Shown one piece after another: positions 7,950-17,100 of a DNA stretch of 32,830 nt. Source of the DNA: an uncultured Trueperaceae bacterium (GTDB taxonomy: Bacteria; Deinococcota; Deinococci; Deinococcales; Trueperaceae). The notes below the pieces were generated by a model. It was given only the letters and a program-made list of their open reading frames with translations, had not been told where the DNA came from and ran no database searches. The stretch lies in contig CALCHY010000046.1 of the NCBI GenBank assembly GCA_937907415.1, positions 1 through 32,830 of the forward strand, read 5' to 3'. The position numbers were made by a program, and so were the translations under genes. The first letter of the stretch is position 1; each line of letters opens with the position of its first letter.

Positions 7950-8387
7950 TTAGCGTGGGCTACTTGGGGCGTCCTGGTCGAGGAGGCGCGCGCCTTCCTC
8001 GTCTGCCGCGACCTGCTGCAGGCGGCGCCTGAGGTGGCCGCGGCGTTCCGGACTGCGCAGCGCCTGCTCGTCGAGGCGTTCCATGAACACGAGCAGCAAC
8101 TCGAACTGCTCACGCGCGAACGTGCTGCGCAGCACGTGCAGGTCGAACTCGAGGGCGTCATCCAACGCGGTCACGACTTGGAGTACCGCGTCGCGGTCGC
8201 CCTTCAGGAGCACCATGGCCACGTCGCTGGCGCGGCGCCCCTCACCGAAGCTGACCCGCACGCCGTTGCGCAGCGCCTTCTGCAGGATGAGCGCCTGCGC
8301 GGTGAGGATGCGCCCTTGCAGGTCGTCGGGTGCTGGCAGCTTGGGTGCTCGCGGCTGACGCCTGGGATCGGAGTCGGCTGCTACCAC
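7950..8387 (-). CDS. Unknown 145-aa protein coupled to proS
   Basis: The GTG start at 8387 lies two bases past the proS stop (8390-8392), on the same strand, so translation is probably coupled. The product is charged, with a proline/lysine-rich start (DPRRQPRAPKLPAPDD), then a helix-rich body: 'GRILTAQALILQKALRNGVRVSFGEGRRASDVAMVLLKGDRDAVLQVVTALDDALEF' in broken pieces, and an Arg/Gln-rich tail. No motif or signal peptide is seen. A mirrored frame on the plus strand (8034-8426) exists, but its composition looks like a shadow. The upstream extension of this frame to 8453 lies within proS and is not needed. Family unknown; coding status moderately supported by operon position and amino-acid composition. 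Confidence 0.55.
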   Translation of the reverse strand: MVAADSDPRRQPRAPKLPAPDDLQGRILTAQALILQKALRNGVRVSFGEGRRASDVAMVLLKGDRDAVLQVVTALDDALEFDLHVLRSTFAREQFELLLVFMERLDEQALRSPERRGHLRRRLQQVAADEEGARLLDQDAPSSPR

Positions 8388-8389
8388 CT

Positions 8390-9889
<1,500 letters not shown>

Positions 9890-11605
9890 CTAGGTGATCA
9901 CCAACGGCAGGTCGGTCAGCTCGATGACCTCGTCGAGCACCCCGCCAAGGAACTCCTCAAGCCACACTGGGCCGGAGTGGCTGCCGAGGAAGAGGACGTC
10001 GCAGCCGCGCTCGCGCGCCACGCGCGTGATCGCCTTGGCGATGGGGCCGTTGGCGCTGACGAGCTCGGCCGTGACGCCGAGTTCAGCCAAGTACGCACCG
10101 GCACGGGCGAGGGGCCCCGTAGCGCTTGACGCGCTGGCATCCGACGCCAGATCGTCGCGGCCGGGCGCCCTGCGCTCTACGTGCACGATGACGGGTGAGA
10201 GACCCCAGCGCACCGCCAGGTAGGCGAGGGCGAACAGCGCCTCCTCCGACTTCGCGCCGCCGTCGTAAGCGAGTAGCGGCCGCCGGAACTGCGGCTCGGC
10301 GTTGCCGACGATCAGGAGCGGCTTCGGACAGCGCCGCATGAGGCTGCGGATCCGCGCGTCGACCTCGCGGCCACCAGTGGAGTGCGCCGCGATCACCAGG
10401 TCGACGTAACGCGCCCGCTCGCGCACCTCAGTTACGAGGTCGTGCGCCGCCCGCGCGAACTGGCCCGTCACCCCTGCCTTGAGACACGCCTCCTCGAGCC
10501 GCGCCCAGGCCGACTCGGGACTCAGCTCGCGCGTGTTGTTGGCGTCCGCCAGAGCCTTGGCGAGCGGGTCGTTAGTAGCCGTCGGCTTCGGGGCCCAGAG
10601 GGCGAACACGCGCGCGCCTTCCCTAGCCGCGAACGCCACGCCCGTGCGCACTACCACCGCGTCGCTGCTCGTGCCCGTGAGGATGAGCAGCACGCTGTCG
10701 GCCAGCACCCGCGCGGTGGCGCCCTTCAGTTCCGCCGCGCGTTCGTCTACGCTGCCTGGGCGGGTGCGCGCCAGGCCCTCAGCTAGTTGGGCGCCGTCTA
10801 ACTCCCAGCCGAGGCGCTCCGCGAGTTCGCCGCGGTGCTCGGAGAGGTAGAGGTAGAGGTCGGCCTCCGTGCGGTCGGGGAAGTCGAGCAGGAGCCCGTG
10901 CGCGCGGATCTCCTCCACGACGGGCAGGTAGACGGTGTCGTAGAAGTGCGTGACGGCCTCCTGCCACGGCACGGGCCGGCCTAGATCGATGCCCATGTAG
11001 TAGCGGTGCACCTTGATGTGCTCGAGCAGCGTCGGGTACTGACCTGGCTCCGTGACGGTCAAGTCGGCGTCCGGTCGCAGCACGTCCAGGTGAGTGGCGT
11101 CCAGGAAATCGGCCAGCTCGCTCGCGCGGATGAGGTCGTCCTGGTTCATGTCTGGCGTGAACGGCACGCGCGTCGCCACGGGCGTGACCCAGGCGTTGAT
11201 GTGAGTGGCGCCAAGTTGCCGCGCCACTGACACGCGGTGGTTGCCGTCCTTGACGAAGTAGGCGTCGCCGATGCGGTAGAGGTCGACGGGCGGCACGCCC
11301 TGAAGGCCGAGCACCGCCAGTTTCACCCCCACCCACCTGCTGCGATCCGAGTCGCGGAGGGGCAGGAACGAGCGGTTGAAGTCCTGGTAACGCCCAACGC
11401 TGCCGACGATGGCGTCGAGAGGCACGTCCTCCAACGTCACTCCTGCGCCCTCGACGGCCTTGAGGCGCTTGCGCACCTCGTCGTACTGCAGCAGGCGGTC
11501 GCTCTGGCCAGAGACCAGGCCAAGCACGGCGCCGAGGTCGGCGCGGCGCCGCGCGGCCTGGAAGTCCGCGATGGCGCTGTTGGCCGCCGCTGCCCTCTCA
11601 CTCAT
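9890..11605 (-). CDS. DUF4032/ParB-like domain fused to tandem universal stress (UspA) domains
   Basis: A 571-aa cytoplasmic protein in two parts. Residues ~1-270 resemble the ParB/sulfiredoxin-like fold of DUF4032: 'VPLDAIVGSVGRYQDF' at 61-76, then 'VPPVDLYRIGDAYFVKDGNHR' broken around the DGNHR motif at 120-124, which in this fold lines a nucleotide/phosphate site. The C-terminal half contains a first Usp-like unit ('VLLILTGTSSDAVVVRTGVAFA...VFALWAP') and a second one starting 'RRPLLAYDGGAKSEEALFAL' and ending 'DVLFLGSHSGPVWLEEFLGG', 'DLPLVIT'. The last glycine stretch corresponds to the ATP-binding G-x2-G-x9-G-S/T loop, with Gly in place of the final Ser/Thr. I start at ATG 11605; the frame continues to 11659 without similarity. 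A stress-sensing or nucleotide-sensing role is inferred. Confidence 0.85.
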   Translation of the reverse strand: MSERAAAANSAIADFQAARRRADLGAVLGLVSGQSDRLLQYDEVRKRLKAVEGAGVTLEDVPLDAIVGSVGRYQDFNRSFLPLRDSDRSRWVGVKLAVLGLQGVPPVDLYRIGDAYFVKDGNHRVSVARQLGATHINAWVTPVATRVPFTPDMNQDDLIRASELADFLDATHLDVLRPDADLTVTEPGQYPTLLEHIKVHRYYMGIDLGRPVPWQEAVTHFYDTVYLPVVEEIRAHGLLLDFPDRTEADLYLYLSEHRGELAERLGWELDGAQLAEGLARTRPGSVDERAAELKGATARVLADSVLLILTGTSSDAVVVRTGVAFAAREGARVFALWAPKPTATNDPLAKALADANNTRELSPESAWARLEEACLKAGVTGQFARAAHDLVTEVRERARYVDLVIAAHSTGGREVDARIRSLMRRCPKPLLIVGNAEPQFRRPLLAYDGGAKSEEALFALAYLAVRWGLSPVIVHVERRAPGRDDLASDASASSATGPLARAGAYLAELGVTAELVSANGPIAKAITRVARERGCDVLFLGSHSGPVWLEEFLGGVLDEVIELTDLPLVIT

Positions 11606-11666
11606 GCCGGCATTCTGCCACGCTTGGCCTGTAACCCCGTGAGCGGATCCGCTCCTCACCGGCTGT

Positions 11667-11672
11667 TAGCCT
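11667..11672 (+). promoter_or_regulatory. Leaderless-type -10 box of frnE
   Basis: TAGCCT with 6 bases to the ATG at 11679; no room for a Shine-Dalgarno. Confidence 0.5.
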
Positions 11673-11678
11673 CGCCTC

Positions 11679-12395
11679 ATGGTTATCGAGATCTGGTCCG
11701 ACATCGCTTGCCCCTGGTGTTACATCGGGAAGACCCGCTTCGAGGCGGCATTGCAGCAGTACGAACACAAGGACGCCGTGCAGGTCGTGTGGCGCTCTTA
11801 CGAACTACAGCCGAACGGCCCCAAGACGAACCCAAAGACAACGGTCGAGAACCTCATGGAGAAGTACGGCCGTTCTCACGCTGAGGTCATGGAGATGATG
11901 GCCAACGTAACGGAAGTAGCGGCCGGTGAGGGCCTCGAGTACCACCTCGACAAGGCGCTTGCCGCCAACACCTTCGACGCGCACCGCCTCATCCATCTGG
12001 CGAGCGAGCGCGGGCTTGGCCACGCCGCCATGACGCGCTTCATGCAGGCGTATCAGTCGGAGGGCGAGAACCTGGCCGACGAAGCAACGCTCGTGCGTTT
12101 GGCTATCGAGGCAGGGCTCGAGGAGCAGGATGTCAGGCGCGTGCTTGGTAGCGACGAGTACGCGGCGGCAGTTAGGGCGGACGAGCAGCGCGCACGGTCC
12201 GTTGGGGTCAACGGCGTGCCGTTCTTCGTCATCGACGAGGCCCACGGCATCTCGGGCGCGCAGCCAACGGAGTTCTTCCTCGAGGCGCTGCGCCAACTAG
12301 GCCCGAAGACGCAGCCGGTGACGTTGTTGCAGCCGGTCGGCGTCTCAGCCGACGGCAGCTGCACGGACGACGGCTGCGAGGTGCCGAGCGCCTGA
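11679..12395 (+). CDS. frnE: FrnE-type DsbA-family thiol oxidoreductase
   Basis: A 238-aa cytoplasmic (no signal peptide) thioredoxin-fold disulfide oxidoreductase. The active site CPWC is at residues 11-14, followed by the family's 'SYELQPN', 'NTFDAHRLIHLA' and the cis-Pro loop 'VNGVPFFVID'. The C-terminal tail has a second cysteine pair C228-x4-C233. Deinococcus radiodurans FrnE is described as having both a CXXC and a C-terminal CX4C pair, tied to oxidative-stress and radiation tolerance, so the same arrangement here points to the same role. It is divergent from the stress-protein fusion gene, with start codons about 74 bases apart. Confidence 0.93.
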   Translation: MVIEIWSDIACPWCYIGKTRFEAALQQYEHKDAVQVVWRSYELQPNGPKTNPKTTVENLMEKYGRSHAEVMEMMANVTEVAAGEGLEYHLDKALAANTFDAHRLIHLASERGLGHAAMTRFMQAYQSEGENLADEATLVRLAIEAGLEEQDVRRVLGSDEYAAAVRADEQRARSVGVNGVPFFVIDEAHGISGAQPTEFFLEALRQLGPKTQPVTLLQPVGVSADGSCTDDGCEVPSA

Positions 12396-12416
12396 ACTAG
12401 GCCGCTACCGCGGTGC

Positions 12417-12422
12417 TATAGT
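12417..12422 (+). promoter_or_regulatory. Candidate -10 box for a metG leader transcript
   Basis: TATAGT about 22 bases after the frnE stop. The -35 region is weak (CTGAAC at 12392). It is the only convincing box before metG; none is seen between the terminator hairpin and the metG start, so transcripts would include a ~160-base leader. Confidence 0.4.
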
Positions 12423-12468
12423 GCCCGGCAGCATGGCGCAGCGAATGATGCACTCCAGCCCTGTAAAC

Positions 12469-12489
12469 GACTGAACCGTCAGGTCGGTC
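12469..12489 (+). ncRNA. Hairpin in the metG leader
   Basis: GACTGAACC and GGTCGGTC pair (eight pairs including one G-U, one bulged A) around a GTCA tetraloop. It lies directly before the terminator stem. It could be part of a regulatory leader; no known riboswitch or T-box consensus is recognised. Confidence 0.3.
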
Positions 12490-12496
12490 GAGTCGG

Positions 12497-12530
12497 GGCG
12501 CCGTGCAACATGAGCGGCGCCTTCTCTTTT
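12497..12530 (+). terminator. Intrinsic terminator between frnE and metG
   Basis: GGCGCCG (12497-12503) pairs perfectly with CGGCGCC (12515-12521) over an 11-base loop and is followed at once by TTCTCTTTT. It may simply end frnE transcription, but since the TATAGT box lies upstream of it, it could also attenuate metG. Confidence 0.65.
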
Positions 12531-12591
12531 GGCCCCAAGCGCTGGCCGCCCCCAGCGGGTGACCGCAGCTGCTCCTCGGAGGAAACGCGAG

Positions 12592-14637
12592 ATGGATAGC
12601 GACACTTTGATCAACCGCCTGGTCGTCGAAGAGCCAGAGACCGACCACTCCCTCGCCGGGGCCGAGGCCACCGCGGTTGCCGACCCGAACGCTTGGGCGG
12701 AGCCCGCGCCAGCGGCAGCGCGCGAGCGCGGCACCTACTACGCCACCACGCCGATCTTCTACGTGAACGCCGCCCCGCACATCGGCCACGCGTACACGAC
12801 CATCCTCGTCGACGTCGTCACGCGCTTCCACCGTTTGAAGGGCGACGACACCTACTTTCTGACGGGCACGGACGAACACGGCGAGAAGATCCAGAAGGCC
12901 GCCGAAGCTCACGGTAAGTCGCCGCAGGAGTACGCAGACGAGGTCAGCGCGGAGTTCCGCTCGACGTGGGACCGTCTCGGCATCCGTTACGACGACTTCA
13001 TCCGCACGACGGAGCCGCGTCACCGCGAGGTGGTCGAGAAGGTACTGCAGAACGTGTACGACAAGGGCGACATCGTCTTCGGCGAGTACTCCGGCCTCTA
13101 CTGCGTGAAGTGCGAGCGCTACTACACGGAGAAGGAGCTCGTAGACGGCAAGTGCCCGCAGCACGAGATCGAGTTGGAGTTCCGCACCGAGGCCAACTAC
13201 TTCTTCCGCATGGAGAAGTACCGCCTGTGGCTGCGCGACTTGCTGACCGAGCAGCCGGACCTCGTCCGGCCCGAGCGCTACCGCAACGAGGTCCTAGCCA
13301 TGCTGCGCGAACCGATCGGCGACCTCTCCATCAGCCGGCCGCGCAGCCGCGTGCCTTGGGGCATTCCGCTCCCTTGGGACGACGAGCACGTGACCTACGT
13401 GTGGTTCGACGCGCTCATCAACTACTACTCGGCCCTGGAGAGCAAGGGCCTGACGGAGCGCTTCTGGCCGCACGTCGAGCACTTCATCGCGAAAGACATC
13501 GTCAAACCGCACGGCCTGTTCTGGCCGATCATGCTCAAGGCCGCCGGCATTCCGGTCTTCAAGCACCTGAACGTGCACGGTTACTGGTTGATCGACGACC
13601 GCAAGATCAGCAAGTCGCTCGGCAACGCCGTCAAGCCGCTGGACTTGCAGCGCAAGTACGGCAACGACGCCTTCCGTTACTTCCTCATGCGCGACATGCC
13701 GTTCGGCCTCGACTCGAGTTTCAACGAGCTGGCCCTTGCAGAGCGCATCAACGCGGACCTCGCTAACGACTTGGGTAACCTGCTCAACCGCACGCTCGGC
13801 ATGCTCGGCCGTTACCGCGACGGCGTCGTGCCGGCCGCGCGCCAACTCGAGAGCGTAGACCAGGAGTTGATCGACACCTTCTTGGCTTTGGCCCCGACGG
13901 CCACGCGCTACTTCGGTGCGTTGCAGTTCGACCGCGCCCTCGAGAGCGTCATGGACGCGGTACGCAAGGCGAACAAGTACATCGCAGACACGAAGCCGTG
14001 GGAACTAGCGCGCAGCGAGGAGACTTCTGAGCGGCTTGACACCGTCCTCAACACCCTGATCGAGGCGTTGCGCTGCGCGAGCATCGTGCTAGACCCCGTC
14101 ATCCCTGGCAAGGCGCACGAGCTGCGCAAGCAGTTGGGCGTGCGCAACGCGCCTTACGACCTGAACGCCGCCGGCGAATGGGGCTTGGTTCCTGCCGGGA
14201 CCGTCACGCAGCCCGGCGAGCCGCTCTTCCCGCGCATCGACCTAGCCGCGTTGGCGGCCGAGATCGAGGCTGCAGCTCAGCCGCCCGCCGCACAGCCGCT
14301 CGAGCACAAGCCGGAGATCGAGTACGCGGACTTCGGCAAGCTCGAGTTGCGCGTCGTGACGGTCGAGAAAGCCGAGCAGCACCCGAACGCCGACAAGCTC
14401 ATCGTCTTGACGGTGCGCATGGGTCCAGAGACGCGCACCATCGTGAGCGGCATCAAGGAGCATTACGACCCAGCCGCCCTCGTCGGCAAGCGCCTGGTAG
14501 CCGTGGCCAACCTCAAACCAGTCAAGCTCCGCGGCATCGTCAGCCAAGGCATGATCCTCTCGGGCGAGGGCCCGGACGGCACCCTCGGCCTGATCAGCCC
14601 CGAGCGGGACTTGCCTGATGGGAGTGAGGTGCGCTAG
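12592..14637 (+). CDS. metG: Methionyl-tRNA synthetase with C-terminal tRNA-binding domain
   Basis: Charges tRNA-Met and initiator tRNA. The 681-aa class I synthetase has HIGH at residues 63-66 and KISKS at 338-342. Zinc ligands are C171-x2-C174-x13-C188-x2-H191, the same spacing I recall for the Thermus thermophilus enzyme (C127, C130, C144, H147). Residues ~580-681 form the EMAPII/OB-type tRNA-binding domain used for dimerisation ('YADFGKLELRVVTVEKAEQH' onwards in type). An unusual acidic N-terminal extension of ~47 residues precedes the Rossmann strand. The ATG at 12592 has GGAGGA at 12578-12583. A leader with a terminator precedes it. Confidence 0.97.
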   Translation: MDSDTLINRLVVEEPETDHSLAGAEATAVADPNAWAEPAPAAARERGTYYATTPIFYVNAAPHIGHAYTTILVDVVTRFHRLKGDDTYFLTGTDEHGEKIQKAAEAHGKSPQEYADEVSAEFRSTWDRLGIRYDDFIRTTEPRHREVVEKVLQNVYDKGDIVFGEYSGLYCVKCERYYTEKELVDGKCPQHEIELEFRTEANYFFRMEKYRLWLRDLLTEQPDLVRPERYRNEVLAMLREPIGDLSISRPRSRVPWGIPLPWDDEHVTYVWFDALINYYSALESKGLTERFWPHVEHFIAKDIVKPHGLFWPIMLKAAGIPVFKHLNVHGYWLIDDRKISKSLGNAVKPLDLQRKYGNDAFRYFLMRDMPFGLDSSFNELALAERINADLANDLGNLLNRTLGMLGRYRDGVVPAARQLESVDQELIDTFLALAPTATRYFGALQFDRALESVMDAVRKANKYIADTKPWELARSEETSERLDTVLNTLIEALRCASIVLDPVIPGKAHELRKQLGVRNAPYDLNAAGEWGLVPAGTVTQPGEPLFPRIDLAALAAEIEAAAQPPAAQPLEHKPEIEYADFGKLELRVVTVEKAEQHPNADKLIVLTVRMGPETRTIVSGIKEHYDPAALVGKRLVAVANLKPVKLRGIVSQGMILSGEGPDGTLGLISPERDLPDGSEVR

Positions 14638-14662
14638 GCGGCACAGCTAGCGCCTAGCGCAC
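14629..14662. terminator. Perfect 12-bp inverted repeat over the metG stop
   Basis: GTGCGCTAGGCG and CGCCTAGCGCAC are exact reverse complements separated by 10 bases; the metG stop TAG lies inside the left arm. There is no T-run after it on the plus strand, so it is terminator-like rather than a classical intrinsic terminator. mRNA 3'-end protection is an alternative. Confidence 0.5.
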
Positions 14663-14852
14663 GACCAAGACTGCGGTGATCGCCGACCTGCTCTGAGATC
14701 GCGCCCGCGGGAGAGCGCTTGGTTGTCACATCACCAATCGTTCAGTCCCACGTGCGGGGGAAGATCTCCAGGCCGCAGCAACCCGATCGCTTGGTCCTAA
14801 ACTGAAGTTGCGCATGGTGGGTTCGTAGTTCTCTCGTCCTGCACGCTAGGCG

Positions 14853-15104
14853 TTAGATTATCGGGGTGAGCGCATCTGAATACACGCTGATGCTGTTCAG
14901 GAGATCCAGCGCCTTCTGCTGGGTGGGTTTGGGGCTGGTGGTCGTGGGGCATGTTTCGCCAGTGGCGGGATGGGTGCAGGTTTTGCGGGTGATGGTCGCC
15001 AGGTGCTCCAAGAGGCCGTTGAAGGTGCGAGCGGGCGAGCCGTCGGGCAGGCTGCTCGTGCACCCCTTGCTGGCGGCAGCGGGCGACCTCTCGGCGGGCG
15101 CCAC
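14853..15104 (-). pseudogene. Transposase C-terminal remnant, probably IS1634-like
   Basis: The fragment 'LPDGSPARTFNGLLEHLATIT', 'RKTCTHP' and 'SPKPTQQKALDLLNSI' matches the C-terminal pattern of a group of actinobacterial-type DDE transposases (LPxGxPARTxxGLLxHLATLTRNxC ... PTPxQxxALxLL) as I remember them. The N-terminal and catalytic parts are missing: upstream in the same strand the frame runs into IS5-derived sequence. The family name is a moderate guess; that it is transposase debris is better supported. Confidence 0.5.
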
Positions 15105-15119
15105 CGGATCGCGCTCTTC

Positions 15120-15694
15120 GGCGTGCGACCACCCGGCCGCCCGCGCTGGTCACAGCCAACGCGACATCGCCACCGAACTCGTAACGCTTATGCGCCTTGC
15201 CTTTGCTGATGCAATCCACGCCTGGTTCGCGCAGGCCGTACCACTTGCCTTATCCGTTCGCTTCTGCTGATAGACGCGCTCACTGAGAGTCAAGAGCTCC
15301 CGCAAGGCTGAGCTGGGAGCAGCGGCTTTACGCTGCACATCTCGCTTCACGCTCACCAACCGACTGCCCGTGATCAGGTTCCGGCGCAAACCCGGCCGGA
15401 TCGACTCCCGAAGCGACTCCTCAGCGCCGGCTTCACCCACCGCAACAGGACATCCTCATCGCTGAGATCGAAGGTGTACTTCAAGTAATGCAACGCCACC
15501 GGTAAGCGCTTGGAGGCGGGTGGGCGACCGACTCGACTTTCAGCGTAAGCGGCGCCGAACGCCGTTTCGAAGCCCACCCAGTCGATCTCGCCCGCCAACC
15601 TGACCAGCGGATGCGCAGCATCCACCAGGTGCACCAACTCGGTCTTGTAGAGTGCGCCCCGCGGGCCTTCCACCGCCCTTTTCGGGGGTTTCAT
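15120..15694 (-). pseudogene. Broken IS5-family transposase
   Basis: Three pieces of one transposase lie in order on the minus strand but in different frames. First: 'LYKTELVHLVDAAHPLVRLAG' type start to 'LPVALHYLKYTFDLSDEDVLLRW' (15694 to ~15440). Second: 'GAEESLRESIRPGLR' to 'LRELLTLSERVYQQKRTDK' (~15440 to ~15235). Third: 'DCISKGKAHKRYEFG' (15219 to ~15170). The segments normally joining them, including parts of the DDE catalytic region, are deleted, and at least two frame changes separate them. It cannot encode an active enzyme. The N-terminal piece has an ATG at 15694. Confidence 0.8.
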
Positions 15695-15876
15695 GACCCA
15701 TCATTTTGCAAGCTAATGACGCCCAGCACGCTACAACCGGTGAGTTGAGGACGCAATACCGAGGCAGAACCACCCGCGCCTATCGGGCTAACCGCAGTAT
15801 TTCAAGACCGACTGCCCTAGCGTTCCTATACGCGCAATCTTGGATCTCCTGAATAATGAATGGTGCGTCTCCCAAC

Positions 15877-17091
15877 TCAGTTACGAAGGCTTCGTTCCAG
15901 GTTCTCGTACAATCCTAGAAGCTTGACTTCCGAGAATTCCCAGGCAAGCCCACTTCGCACCCGTTCCTTGGCTGCGTCACCTAGGTCGTGGGCAACCTGC
16001 GGATTGTTACGCAGCAGGTTCAATTCAGCAGCGAAGCTGTGCGGATCGCTGGCGCGCGCATACAGCGCCGCTGAGCCGCCCGTCGCACGGTTCTCTGGTA
16101 GGTCATAGGCGACAACGGGCTTACCTAATGCCATGTACTCCATCATCTTCACCATCGTCGACTTATCGTTCAGAGGGTTTGATGGGTCAGGCACGCAAGC
16201 AACGTCGACAGTCGCCAGCAGACGCCGCCACTCTTCCACTGGCCGATAACCAGCGAACCAGATCTTGCTACTGATACCCAACTCAGTTGCTAGCTCGGTC
16301 AACCCGCTCGGTTCCTCGATCGGTCCGATAATTACTGCGAACCAGTCGTCGAAGCCGAAGCTGCTCTGAAGCTGGTGAAGAGCTTTCAACAGATGATCCA
16401 CGCCGTCCTGCTTAGCGATGTTCCCCAAGTAGCCGATGATGAAACTGGCGCGGGCCAGCAGGTCGGGGTCAGGATCCACTCTCTCAAGCTGCCCTAAAGG
16501 TGGACCGTTCCTCACGATAGTCACTGCGCTCTCGGAGACCCCGTTGCGCTCAATATCAATCCGCTTGTACGAATCGTTCACTACGATCACTTGGTGGGCA
16601 AGACGACAGGAAAGCCATTCAAGGAACCGAAGCGACCCCACCACGAGCCTGCTTCCGGCGCGCCCCCCGTCGAACTTCGTTTGGTATAACTCAGGCGCTA
16701 GGTCGTGATGGTCGAATACCACCTTCTTGCCGAATAGGCGAGGAAGTACCGCTGCCAGGACCAGGGAGTCTGGGGGGTTGTGAAGGTGAATTACGTCTAC
16801 GCCGAAATGAAACCATTCTTTCATGCATGCAATGAACGTGGTGAGTGTCACGTATGCGAACTCTAGAACGTAGGAGCCGACGCCCACCCCGAAGTTCGGC
16901 ATTCGATATCTGATGACCTTAACGCCATTGACGACTTCGGTTGGGGCCTCTCCCTCCGCCCGAGGAGCAGCTACTGTGACTTCGAACCCTCCGGCGCTGA
17001 GCGACTCGGCCTCTAGCCGAACGCGAGTGTCGCGTGGGTAAGGATTATTAGCTACCGCCATGAACACCCTTAGCGGCTTACCTCGCCGCAT
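15877..17091 (-). CDS. Glycosyltransferase family 4 (GT-B fold)
   Basis: A 404-aa retaining glycosyltransferase that would add a sugar from an NDP donor to the growing lipid-linked repeat unit at the cytoplasmic membrane. N-terminal half: 'VFMAVANNPYPRDTRVRLEAE' in broken form, 'VIHLHNPPDSLVLA' and 'VVFDHHDLAPELY'. C-terminal half: 'GYLGNIAKQDGVDHLLKA', 'WFAGYRPVEEWRRLLA', and the donor-binding E-x7-E in 'MMEYMALGKPVVAYDLPENR'. I start it at ATG 17091 ('MRRGKPLRVFM'); the frame runs to 17139 through weaker TTG codons. TACGTT lies 4 bases upstream, short for a leaderless box. It is the first intact gene after the IS debris. Confidence 0.9.
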   Translation of the reverse strand: MRRGKPLRVFMAVANNPYPRDTRVRLEAESLSAGGFEVTVAAPRAEGEAPTEVVNGVKVIRYRMPNFGVGVGSYVLEFAYVTLTTFIACMKEWFHFGVDVIHLHNPPDSLVLAAVLPRLFGKKVVFDHHDLAPELYQTKFDGGRAGSRLVVGSLRFLEWLSCRLAHQVIVVNDSYKRIDIERNGVSESAVTIVRNGPPLGQLERVDPDPDLLARASFIIGYLGNIAKQDGVDHLLKALHQLQSSFGFDDWFAVIIGPIEEPSGLTELATELGISSKIWFAGYRPVEEWRRLLATVDVACVPDPSNPLNDKSTMVKMMEYMALGKPVVAYDLPENRATGGSAALYARASDPHSFAAELNLLRNNPQVAHDLGDAAKERVRSGLAWEFSEVKLLGLYENLERSLRN

Positions 17092-17100
17092 AGACAACGT

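Larger units (their letters stand above)
14663..15876. mobile_element. Insertion-sequence graveyard between metG and the glycan island
   Basis: About 1.2 kb without an intact gene. It contains the two transposase remnants listed separately. Flanks 14663-14852 and 15695-15876 hold nothing else recognisable; a CTTGGT-type word recurs several times in 14663-14800. No complete terminal inverted repeats or target duplications could be delimited by eye. GC content drops from the housekeeping side to the island side across it. Confidence 0.6.

Noticed and set aside
12396..12530. T-box riboswitch or tRNA before metG
   Set aside because: An ACCGCGG word and a CTGTAAA loop-like word occur, but the T-box TGGNACCGCG element, a pairing anticodon stem and a T-arm consensus are absent.
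14853..15694. Intact transposase gene
   Set aside because: The similarity is split over three frames with missing central parts; only remnants remain.
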